This document shows positions 24,493-31,990 of a stretch of 64,000 nt of DNA, one piece after another. A model generated the notes under the pieces. That model was not told where the DNA came from. It worked only from the letters and a program-made list of their open reading frames with translations, and made no database searches. The stretch covers positions 1 through 64,000 of the forward strand of contig NZ_JAQMWP010000015.1 of NCBI RefSeq assembly GCF_030403745.1, read 5' to 3'. The position numbers and the translations under genes were made by a program. The stretch is from Streptomyces sp. S.PB5. Its GTDB lineage: Bacteria > Actinomycetota > Actinomycetes > Streptomycetales > Streptomycetaceae. The number at the start of each line of letters is the position of its first letter. Position 1 is the first letter of the stretch.

Positions 24493-27078
24493 ATGGACAA
24501 GCGGTACGAGGTGTACGCGCTCGCCGACCCGTACTTCTACGAGACGCCGGACCGGCTGTCCGCGGGGGCGGGTGAGGGGGCGCCCCTGTTCGAAACGGCG
24601 CGGCGCGCGGTGCCGGGCGGCTGGGAGGCGGCGCGGATCGGCGACTGGCTGGGCCTGACCCCGCTCGGCGCGGACGGCGCCCCGGAGCCCGGACCGGCCC
24701 AGGGCTGGAAGATCCACGCCTCGGCCACCCGGGCGAACGCGGACCGGATCGCGGCGATCGTGTGGGACTACTGCGTACCGCGCCGCATCCCGTTCAAGTT
24801 CGTCCCCGGACCGCATCTGCTCCACCTGCGCAACACCAAGTACGCCGGGCGCGACACCAGCGGCAAGTTCGTCACGGTCTTCCCGGCGGACGAGGAGCGG
24901 CTGCATGTCGTGCTGCGCGAGCTGGGCCGGCTCCTGGAGGGCTTCGAGGGGCCGTACATCCTGACCGACCTGCGGTGGTACGACGGTCCGCTCTACGTCC
25001 GCTACGGCGCTTTCGCGCGCACCTTCGTGGTCGACGAGCGGGGGACGCTGGTGCCCGCGGTACGGGACGGCGGGGGGAACCTCGTGCCGGACCGGCGGGC
25101 GCCGTCCTTCCAGGTCCCAAAGTGGGTGGAGCTGCCCGCCTTCCTGGAGCCGCATCTGGCGGCACGGAACACCACGACCGTCGGCGACCTGCCGTACCGG
25201 ATCGAGAAGGCGCTGCACTTCTCCAACGGCGGCGGGGTGTACGCGGGCACCGACACCCGGGACGGCAGCAGGGTCGTGCTGAAGGAGGGGCGGCCGCACG
25301 CGGGGCTGGCCGCGGACGGGGCGGACGCCGTGACGCGTCTGGAGCGCGAGAAGTACGCCCTGGAACAGGTGGCCGGGACGGGTGTGGTGCCGGAGGTCCG
25401 GGACTGGTTCACGCTCGGCGACCACCGTTTCCTGGTGATGGACTTCCTCCAGGGGCGGCCGCTGAACTCGTTCTTCGCCGAGCGGCATCCGCTGCTCACC
25501 CCTGATCCCGATCCGCGGGCCGTGGCGCAGTACACGGCGTGGGCGGTGCGGATCCACCGGGCGGTGGAGCGGGCGGTGGCGGCGGTGCACGCCCGCGGGA
25601 TCGTCTTCAACGACCTGCACGTCTTCAACATCATGGTCGGGCCGGACGAGGAGTCGGTGTCCCTGCTCGACTTCGAGGCGGCGGCGCCCGTCTCGGAGCA
25701 GGGCCGCCAGGTCGTCGCCCACCCCGGCTTCCACGCCCCGCCGGACCGCACGGGCATCGATGTCGACCGCTATGCGCTGGCCTGTCTGCGGCTCGCCCTG
25801 TTCCTGCCGGTGACCACGCTGTTCACGGTGGACCGGGGCAAGGCGGCCCATCTCGCCGAAGTGATCACCCGTCAGTTCCCGGACGTGCCACGGGAGTTCC
25901 TGGACGAGGCGGTGGCGGAGATCACCCGGGGCACCCCGGCGCGGTCACCGTCCTTCGTCGAGCCCGGGGACTGGCCCTACAGCCGTGACTCCATGGCCAA
26001 GGCGATCCTCGCCTCGGCGACCCCGGAGCGCGAGGACCGGCTCTTCCCCGGTGACATCGCGCAGTTCTCCGACGGGGGCGGGCTCGGTCTCGCCCACGGT
26101 GCGGCCGGAGTGCTGTACGCGCTGGACGCGGTCGGCGCCGGGCGGTACGAGGAGGGCGAGCGCTGGCTCCTCGCCCGCACCGCGACCCCGCCGCCCGGCA
26201 CACCGCTCGGGCTGTACGACGGTCTCGCGGGCGTGGCGCACGTCCTGGACCGGCTGGGACACCGGCAGCGCGCCCTCGACCTGATCGGGACGGTCCTCGC
26301 CGAACGATGGCAGAAACTCTCCTTCGACCTGCACGGCGGACTGGCCGGACTCGGCCTGGTCCTGGGCGGGTTGGCGGACGCGACCGGCGAGCCGGAGCTG
26401 CGGGACCGGGCCGCGGAAGCCGCCGACATCGTCGTACGACGTCTCGCGGAGCCCCCCGTGCAGGCGCCTCGGCGGCGGGCCGGGCTGTTGCGCGGGGCGA
26501 GCGGGCCTGCGCTGTTTCTGCTGCGGCAGTACGAACGGACCGGTGAGGAGCGGCTGTTGGCGGCGGCGGGGGTGGCGCTGCGGCGGGATCTGGAGTGCTG
26601 TGTGACGCACCCGGGCGGTTCGCTGGAGGTCGACGAAGGGTGGCGGACGCTGCCCTATCTGGGCGAGGGGAGCGTCGGGATCGGGATGGTCCTGGACGAC
26701 TATCTCGCCCAAGTACCGGATGCGGCGGCGGAGTTCGAGAGGGCCCGGGCCGGGATCCTGACCGCCGCCGGCTTCCGGTTCTACGCACAGCCCGGGCTCT
26801 TCCAGGGGCGCGCCGGGATGATCCTGCACCTCGCCCGCACGGGCGCGAGCCAGGAGCGGATCGCCGGGCAGATCGCCGGGCTCGGCTGGTTCGCGATGTC
26901 CTACCAGGGCCAACTGGCCTTCCCGGGGCATCAGATGATGCGGCTGTCGATGGACCTGGGCACCGGAACGGCAGGGTGCCTGCTCGCGCTCGGCGCGGCC
27001 CTCGACACCGGCGGCGACATCCGACTGCCGTTCCTGCCGCCGCTTCGGCGGCCCCCACAGCGCGGCTGCGCGAACTGA
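24493..27078 (+). CDS. ramC: Class III lanthipeptide synthetase (RamC/AmfT type)
   Basis: An 861-residue LanKC enzyme that dehydrates and cyclises the ramS product. Residues about 1-230 are the lyase region. The kinase domain spans about 245-500, with the invariant Lys in RVVLKEGRPHAG (about 264), the catalytic loop GIVFNDLHVFNIMV (about 371) and metal-binding LLDFEAAAP (about 391). The C-terminal LanC-like domain (from about 530) has GLAHGAAGVLYAL, FDLHGGLAGLGLV and FQGRAGMILHLART. The Cys-Cys-His zinc ligands of class I/II cyclases are missing, as expected for class III. GGAGGGGG precedes ATG 24493. It is the first gene of the ramCSAB operon. Confidence 0.95.
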   Translation: MDKRYEVYALADPYFYETPDRLSAGAGEGAPLFETARRAVPGGWEAARIGDWLGLTPLGADGAPEPGPAQGWKIHASATRANADRIAAIVWDYCVPRRIPFKFVPGPHLLHLRNTKYAGRDTSGKFVTVFPADEERLHVVLRELGRLLEGFEGPYILTDLRWYDGPLYVRYGAFARTFVVDERGTLVPAVRDGGGNLVPDRRAPSFQVPKWVELPAFLEPHLAARNTTTVGDLPYRIEKALHFSNGGGVYAGTDTRDGSRVVLKEGRPHAGLAADGADAVTRLEREKYALEQVAGTGVVPEVRDWFTLGDHRFLVMDFLQGRPLNSFFAERHPLLTPDPDPRAVAQYTAWAVRIHRAVERAVAAVHARGIVFNDLHVFNIMVGPDEESVSLLDFEAAAPVSEQGRQVVAHPGFHAPPDRTGIDVDRYALACLRLALFLPVTTLFTVDRGKAAHLAEVITRQFPDVPREFLDEAVAEITRGTPARSPSFVEPGDWPYSRDSMAKAILASATPEREDRLFPGDIAQFSDGGGLGLAHGAAGVLYALDAVGAGRYEEGERWLLARTATPPPGTPLGLYDGLAGVAHVLDRLGHRQRALDLIGTVLAERWQKLSFDLHGGLAGLGLVLGGLADATGEPELRDRAAEAADIVVRRLAEPPVQAPRRRAGLLRGASGPALFLLRQYERTGEERLLAAAGVALRRDLECCVTHPGGSLEVDEGWRTLPYLGEGSVGIGMVLDDYLAQVPDAAAEFERARAGILTAAGFRFYAQPGLFQGRAGMILHLARTGASQERIAGQIAGLGWFAMSYQGQLAFPGHQMMRLSMDLGTGTAGCLLALGAALDTGGDIRLPFLPPLRRPPQRGCAN

Positions 27079-27137
27079 CGGAGCCGTGACCCAACCCCGT
27101 CCCCACGGGTGGACGACACCGAGGAAAGGAAGACGAC

Positions 27138-27254
27138 ATGGCACTTCTCGACCTGCAGGCGATGGAGGCCGAAGAGCACACGGGCGGCGGCGGAGTCAGC
27201 AGCCTCAGCGTGCTGTCCTGCATCAGCGCGGCGAGCATCACGCTCTGTCTCTGA
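27138..27254 (+). CDS. ramS: SapB/AmfS-like class III lanthipeptide precursor
   Basis: A 38-residue precursor peptide. The leader has the class III recognition box LLDLQAME (residues 3-10) and an acidic-glycine stretch. The C-terminal part is SSLSVLSCISAASITLCL. It contains two Ser-x-x-Ser-x3-Cys motifs, Ser21/Ser24/Cys28 and Ser30/Ser33/Cys37, the pattern that yields labionin or lanthionine-type rings. GAGGAAAGGAAG lies upstream of ATG 27138. SapB-type products act as surfactants that let aerial hyphae leave the water film. The core differs from SapB in lacking an acidic inter-ring loop and in ending one residue after the last Cys. Confidence 0.92.
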   Translation: MALLDLQAMEAEEHTGGGGVSSLSVLSCISAASITLCL

Positions 27255-27276
27255 CGAACACCGTGTGTCCATGGCT

Positions 27277-27313
27277 CCGGGCGGCCCGATCCCGCGAGGG
27301 AGGGGCCGCCCGG
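27277..27313 (+). terminator. Hairpin between ramS and ramA (attenuator-like)
   Basis: An 11-base-pair stem (CCGGGCGGCCC at 27277-27287 with 27303-27313), with further internal pairing, lies 22 bases after ramS. It could make ramS mRNA more abundant than the transporter message. Confidence 0.6.
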
Positions 27314-27349
27314 GGTCCACGTGCGCCGAGGGGTGAGGGCGGCAGCCGT

Positions 27350-29107
27350 ATGGCAGGAATGGCAGGAATGGCGGGAGACGTCAGGGCGCTTCCGGGGCCG
27401 TTCGGTCCGTACCCGGCGCGCTGTGCGGTGCTGTGTCTGGTGAGCACCGCCGCGACGGGGGCCGGGCTGCTGCTGCCGGCCGCGCTGGGGCGTGCGCTGG
27501 ATCTGCTGCTGGCCGAGGCGCCCGCGACCCGCTGGGTGCTGTACTGCGCCGCACTGGTGCTGTTGCTCGCGGTGCTCGACGCGTGCGAGACCGTGCTGGG
27601 CGGCACGGTCGACGCGCGGACCACCGCGTGGCTGCGCCGCCGGCTCACCGGGCATGTCCTGGCCGTCGGTCCACGCGCCGGCGCCCGGTTCGGCACCGGG
27701 GACCTGGTCGCACGGCTCGTCGGCAACGCCGCGCAGGCCGGGACGGCGCCGACCGCCCGGGCGGCGCTGCTCGCCGCGCTGGCCGGACCGGTCGGCGGCC
27801 TGGTGGCCCTCGTACTGATCGACCCGTGGCTCGCGGCCGTGCTGGTGGCCGGAGCACCGGTGCTGGTCCTGCTGCTGCGGGCCTTCGCCCGGGACACCCG
27901 GGAGTGCGTGCACCGCTACCAGGAAGTGCAGGGGCGGATCGCGGGGGCGCTCTCGGAGGCGGTCGGCGGGCATCGCACGATCCGGGCGGCCGGTACGGCG
28001 GACCGTGAGGCGGCGCGGATCCTGCGGCCGCTGCCCGAGCTGTCCCGGGCCGGCCACGACATGTGGCGGGTGCAGGGCCGGGCGGCCGGCCGGTCGGTGG
28101 CCGTGGCCCCGCTCCTCCAGCTCGGTGTCGTCGCCGTCGCGGGGGTACTGCTCGCGCGGCACCGGCTGACGGTGGGCGAGGTGCTCGCGGCTTCGCGGTA
28201 CGCGGTGCTGGCCACGGGGGTCGGCGTGCTGGTGGGGCATCTGGCGGGGCTCTCACGCGCGCGGGCGGCGGCCGGGCGCGTGGACGAGGCCCTCGCGGAG
28301 CCCCCGATCGGCTACGGGACGCGTCGGCTGCCACCGGGGCCGGGCCGCCTTGAGCTGCGCGGTGTGACGGCGGTGCGCGGCGGACGGACGGTGCTGGACG
28401 GGGTGGACCTCGTCGTGCCCGGCGGCACGACGATGGCCGTCGTCGGCCGCTCGGGGGCGGGCAAGTCACTGCTCGCCGCGATCGCCGGGCGCCTCGCCGA
28501 CCCGGACGCCGGGCAGGTGCTCCTCGACGGCGTACCGCTGCGGGACCTGACCCACGACGAGCTGCGCCGGGCCATCGGCCACGCCTTCGAACGCCCGGCG
28601 CTGCTGGGCGGCACGCTGGAGGAGGAGATCGGGCTGGGAATGCCGTCGCCCTCGTCCGCGCGTGTCCGAGAGGCGGCCCGCACGGCCCACGCGGACGACT
28701 TCGTGAACCGCCTCCCCGCCGGATACGCCACCCGCTGCGCCGACGCCCCCCGTTCCGGCGGCGAGTCCCAACGTCTGGGCCTCGCCCGGGCCTTCGCCCA
28801 CGGCGGCCGTCTCCTCGTCCTCGACGACGCGCTGTCCAGCCTGGACACGGTGACGGAGGCGCAGATCACCGGGGCGCTGGTGGGGGGCGACGGGGTGGGC
28901 ACGCGGCTGCTGATCGCCCATCGGGCGGCCACGGCGGCACGGGCGGATGCGGTGGCCTGGCTGGACGGGGGACGGGTGCGGGCGGTGGGGCGGCACACGG
29001 AGCTGTGGGCGACGGCGGGGTACCGGGCGGTGTTCGCGGGCGCGGAGACGCAGACGACAGGCGTGCTCGGAGAACGGCCGAACGGACCGGACGGGCAAGG
29101 GCGATGA
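27350..29107 (+). CDS. ramA: ABC transporter, RamA-type half-transporter
   Basis: A 585-residue membrane-ATPase fusion for export of the lanthipeptide. The N-terminal half has about six hydrophobic helices (LVSTAATGAGLLLPAAL, YCAALVLLLAVLDA and others). The nucleotide-binding domain has Walker A GRSGAGKSLLA, signature SGGESQR and Walker B LLVLDDALSSLD. The catalytic Glu after Walker B is Asp here, so this half probably forms a degenerate ATP site. ATG 27350 begins a MAG-MAG-MAG repeat; in-frame ATGs at 27359 and 27368 are alternatives. It overlaps ramB by four bases. Confidence 0.9.
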   Translation: MAGMAGMAGDVRALPGPFGPYPARCAVLCLVSTAATGAGLLLPAALGRALDLLLAEAPATRWVLYCAALVLLLAVLDACETVLGGTVDARTTAWLRRRLTGHVLAVGPRAGARFGTGDLVARLVGNAAQAGTAPTARAALLAALAGPVGGLVALVLIDPWLAAVLVAGAPVLVLLLRAFARDTRECVHRYQEVQGRIAGALSEAVGGHRTIRAAGTADREAARILRPLPELSRAGHDMWRVQGRAAGRSVAVAPLLQLGVVAVAGVLLARHRLTVGEVLAASRYAVLATGVGVLVGHLAGLSRARAAAGRVDEALAEPPIGYGTRRLPPGPGRLELRGVTAVRGGRTVLDGVDLVVPGGTTMAVVGRSGAGKSLLAAIAGRLADPDAGQVLLDGVPLRDLTHDELRRAIGHAFERPALLGGTLEEEIGLGMPSPSSARVREAARTAHADDFVNRLPAGYATRCADAPRSGGESQRLGLARAFAHGGRLLVLDDALSSLDTVTEAQITGALVGGDGVGTRLLIAHRAATAARADAVAWLDGGRVRAVGRHTELWATAGYRAVFAGAETQTTGVLGERPNGPDGQGR

Positions 29108-31242
29108 GCGGCGTGCCCGGTGGGCGGGCCGAGCGGTCCTGGCGTGAGAGGGGCGCGGGCGGTGCGGTCCACCGGCGCGGGCTGCGATTCCTGCGGGACC
29201 GGTGGCGGGTCGTCGTGCGGCTCGGCGGGTGGTCGGTGCTGGAGACGGGGCAGACGTTTCTCGTCGGGTACGCGCCCGCCCGCGCGCTGGACGAGGGGTT
29301 CCTCGCGGGACGGCCGGGCACGGGGCTGGCGTGGCTCGGGGCGGCCGCCCTCGGTGTCCTCGTCGGGGCGTACGGCACGGTGCGGGTGTACGGGGCGGTC
29401 GCCGCGCTGGTGGAGCCGCTCCGGGACCGGCTGGTGGTGCGGGTCGTCGCGCGCGGGGTGCGGGAGGGGGACACCGGGGCGTTGTCCGGGCTCACCCAGC
29501 AGGCGGAGATCGCCCGGGACACGTTCGCCGGGCTCGTCATGGTGTCGCGGTCGTTCGTGTTCACGGCCGTCGGCGCGCTCGTCGGCCTCTTCTCGCTCGC
29601 CCCGCTGCTCCTGCTGGTCGTGGGGCCGCCGCTGCTGGCGGGGCTTGCGCTGTTCGCGGCGACGCTGCGGCCGCTGGCCCGCCGGCAGGAGGCGTTCCTC
29701 GTCGCCGACGAGGCGCTGGCGGAGCGGTACGGGGCCGTCTGCCCGGGGCTGCGGGACATCACGGCGGCCGGTGCGGAGGAAAGGGTCGCCGGCGAGACAG
29801 GGCTCCGCATCGACGCCGAGCGCCGGGCCGCGACCTCCCTGGCCCGCTGGGGCGTCCTGCGCGTGGCCTCCCTCGCGATCGGCGGCCATCTGCCGGTCCT
29901 GCTCCTGCTCGCCACCGCCCCGTGGCTGCTCGGCCGGGGCGTCACCACCGGCGCCCTGGTCGGCGCGCTCGCCTACGTCACCCAGTCCCTCCTGCCGGCC
30001 CTCCACAACCTGATCCACGGTCTGGGCACGAGCGGCTCACGCCTGGTGGTGGTGGTGCGGCGCCTGGTCCGGGAGACGGCGGCGGGGGCCGGGGACACCG
30101 GTGAGAGGGCGGCTTCGGGTGACGGCGGGCCGGCCGGGAGGCGCCCGGCGATCGGCGACCCGCCCGAGGGACCGCGCCCGCCCTCCAGCCGGCCGCCGGT
30201 GGGACTCGCCCAGCCGTCCGGCCGACCGCAGGCGGGACACGCCAAGCCGTCAGGCGGCCCTCCAGGACCCGCCGACTCACCACCTCACTCCACACGGCAC
30301 TCCCACTCCACACCGCACTGCACACCCCGCACCGCACCCCAGTCCTGCACACCGCCGAACCCGGCGCCCCGCTCCCCCGCCGCCCTCACCCTCACCTCCG
30401 TCACCTTCGCCTACGGCCCCACCGCCGCCCCCGTCCTCGACCGCCTCGACCTCACCCTCCGGCCCGGCGCCCACCTGGCCGTCGTAGGCCCCAGCGGCAT
30501 CGGGAAGTCCACGCTCACCGCACTGATCGCCGGGCTGCTGGAACCCGGCCACGGCACGATCCGCATCTTCGGACACCCGGCGAGGGGGCCGGAGGCCGTC
30601 GCGCGGCGGGTGCTCATCCCGCAGGAGGCGTACGTGTTCACCGGAACCCTCGGTGAGAATCTCGGGCATCTGCGGCCCGACCCCGTGCCCGAGGCGGAGC
30701 TGCTCGCCGCGGCCGAGGCGGTGGGCCTCACACCGGTGCTGGACGCGCTCGGCGGTCCCGGCGCCGTCGTCGATCCGGCCGCCCTCTCCGCCGGTGAGCG
30801 GCAGCTCGTCGCCCTGACGCGGGCCTATCTGTCGTACGCCCCGCTCGCCCTGCTCGACGAGGCGACCTGTCATCTGGACCCGCGGGCGGAGGAGCGGGCG
30901 GAACGGGCGTTCGCCGGGCGGCCCGGCGGCACGCTCGTGGTCGTCGCGCACCGCATCAGCTCCGCCCGCCGCGCCGGGCACGTCCTGGTCATGGACGGGC
31001 AGCGGACGGCGTACGGGACGCACGGCGAGCTGATGCGGTGCTCGGACCTCTACCGGGACCTCGTCGGGAGCTGGGCGCCGTCAGAGCCAGCCCTCCCCCT
31101 GCGAGATCCGGATCGCGTCGATGCGGTTGCGGGCGCCGGTCTTGCGGGTGATCGCGGCCATGTAGTTGCGCACGGTCCCGTGGGACAGGTGCAGACTCCC
31201 GGCGATCTCCGCGACGGAGGCGCCCTCGGCGGCGAGGGATAA
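29104..31242 (+). CDS. ramB: ABC transporter, RamB-type half-transporter with low-complexity linker
   Basis: A 712-residue partner of RamA. Membrane helices occupy about residues 35-310. The nucleotide-binding domain (about 415-660) has Walker A GPSGIGKSTLT, signature LSAGERQ and Walker B LALLDEATCHLD with the catalytic Glu intact. Between the two halves lies an unusual linker of about 100 residues rich in Pro, Ser, Gly, His and Thr (for example SRPPVGLAQPSGRPQAGH). The last 53 or so residues read antisense through the 3' end of ramR, because no in-frame stop occurs before 31242. Start ATG overlaps the ramA stop. The exporter is probably a RamA-RamB heterodimer. Confidence 0.88.
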   Translation: MSGVPGGRAERSWRERGAGGAVHRRGLRFLRDRWRVVVRLGGWSVLETGQTFLVGYAPARALDEGFLAGRPGTGLAWLGAAALGVLVGAYGTVRVYGAVAALVEPLRDRLVVRVVARGVREGDTGALSGLTQQAEIARDTFAGLVMVSRSFVFTAVGALVGLFSLAPLLLLVVGPPLLAGLALFAATLRPLARRQEAFLVADEALAERYGAVCPGLRDITAAGAEERVAGETGLRIDAERRAATSLARWGVLRVASLAIGGHLPVLLLLATAPWLLGRGVTTGALVGALAYVTQSLLPALHNLIHGLGTSGSRLVVVVRRLVRETAAGAGDTGERAASGDGGPAGRRPAIGDPPEGPRPPSSRPPVGLAQPSGRPQAGHAKPSGGPPGPADSPPHSTRHSHSTPHCTPRTAPQSCTPPNPAPRSPAALTLTSVTFAYGPTAAPVLDRLDLTLRPGAHLAVVGPSGIGKSTLTALIAGLLEPGHGTIRIFGHPARGPEAVARRVLIPQEAYVFTGTLGENLGHLRPDPVPEAELLAAAEAVGLTPVLDALGGPGAVVDPAALSAGERQLVALTRAYLSYAPLALLDEATCHLDPRAEERAERAFAGRPGGTLVVVAHRISSARRAGHVLVMDGQRTAYGTHGELMRCSDLYRDLVGSWAPSEPALPLRDPDRVDAVAGAGLAGDRGHVVAHGPVGQVQTPGDLRDGGALGGEG
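30201..30257 (+). repeat. Imperfect direct repeat inside ramB linker
   Basis: GGGACTCGCCCAGCCGTC (30201) recurs as GGGACACGCCAAGCCGTC (30234), a 33-base period. It is followed by CACTCC/CACACC-type short repeats to about 30340. The repeats encode the Pro/Ser/His-rich linker. Confidence 0.6.
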
Positions 31243-31689
31243 CACGCTCAGCTCCCGCCGGGTCAGCGGCATCTCGGCGGCCTTGAGGAAGCCGAAGCCG
31301 AGCGAGTCGTCGACGAAACGTTTTCCTTCGGCGACCCGCCGGATCCCGCGCACCAGGTGCTCCGGCGCGCCCTCCTTGTCGACATAGCCGAGGGCTCCCG
31401 CCTCGACGGCTCGTTTCAGCAGCCCCGGCCGGTTGGCGCTGGCGAGGACGAGCAGGTGTGGCGGCGCTGCCCCGGGCCTGCACGCGCACAGTTCGCGCAG
31501 CGGGGGGAGGCCGTACGTGTCCGCGCACTCCAGGTCGGCCGCGCAGACGTCCGGCGCCACGGATCGCAGACGGCCCGGTGCGCTGTGCCAAGGGGCGTCG
31601 AAGACGCCCAGGTCCGGCTCCCGGCGCAGCCACTCCGCCAGGACCGATCTGACCAGACACTCGTCGTGCACCAGAAGCACCCGGATCAC
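31081..31689 (-). CDS. ramR: RamR/AmfR-like LuxR-family response regulator
   Basis: A 202-residue regulator. The N-terminal receiver domain begins IRVLLVHDECLVRSVLAEWL. The likely phospho-acceptor is Asp52 (VCAADLEC), but the first acidic position is His (HDE), so the pocket is atypical. The C-terminal LuxR helix-turn-helix reads LTRRELSVLSLAAEGASVAE, then SHGTVRNYMAAITRKTGA. RamR/AmfR activates the ram/amf operon. GTG 31689 is preceded by AAGGGA at good spacing; an earlier in-frame start at 31746 has no clear site. It is convergent with ramB and overlaps its 3' end by 162 bases. Confidence 0.9.
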   Translation of the reverse strand: MIRVLLVHDECLVRSVLAEWLRREPDLGVFDAPWHSAPGRLRSVAPDVCAADLECADTYGLPPLRELCACRPGAAPPHLLVLASANRPGLLKRAVEAGALGYVDKEGAPEHLVRGIRRVAEGKRFVDDSLGFGFLKAAEMPLTRRELSVLSLAAEGASVAEIAGSLHLSHGTVRNYMAAITRKTGARNRIDAIRISQGEGWL

Positions 31690-31990
31690 TGCCCGTCCCT
31701 TCGCCTCGCCGTTCGCCGGTTCCGTGGTGAGGAGCGCGTGCCCCATTGTTCGCGTCCCGCACTCTTCCGGGGCGCGAAGAACCGGCCATCAGGGTGCGCG
31801 GGGGCGCACATCCGGCGCCCGTACACCGTCCCGCGCTTCGACTGTGGGGGCATGGCCCGGGGCGGAGCGGGTACGCGCGAGCCCTTCACGGACGGGCCGG
31901 GAGCGCGGGGCGGCCCGTGCGGCTCGCCGTGCGCGACCGGCCGCCAGGGAGGAGATTGGATCTCGGCGGCCGTGCGAGGAGGTGGTCGGC

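Noticed and set aside
27255..27349. Second lanthipeptide precursor between ramS and ramA
   Set aside because: No start with a leader box or Ser/Cys ring motif is present; the interval is occupied by a hairpin.
31433..31990. Extended N-terminus of the PP2C protein starting inside ramR
   Set aside because: The extension is antisense to ramR and its upstream DNA, is Arg/Ser-rich and lacks a ribosome site; GTG 31991 has GAGGAGGT.
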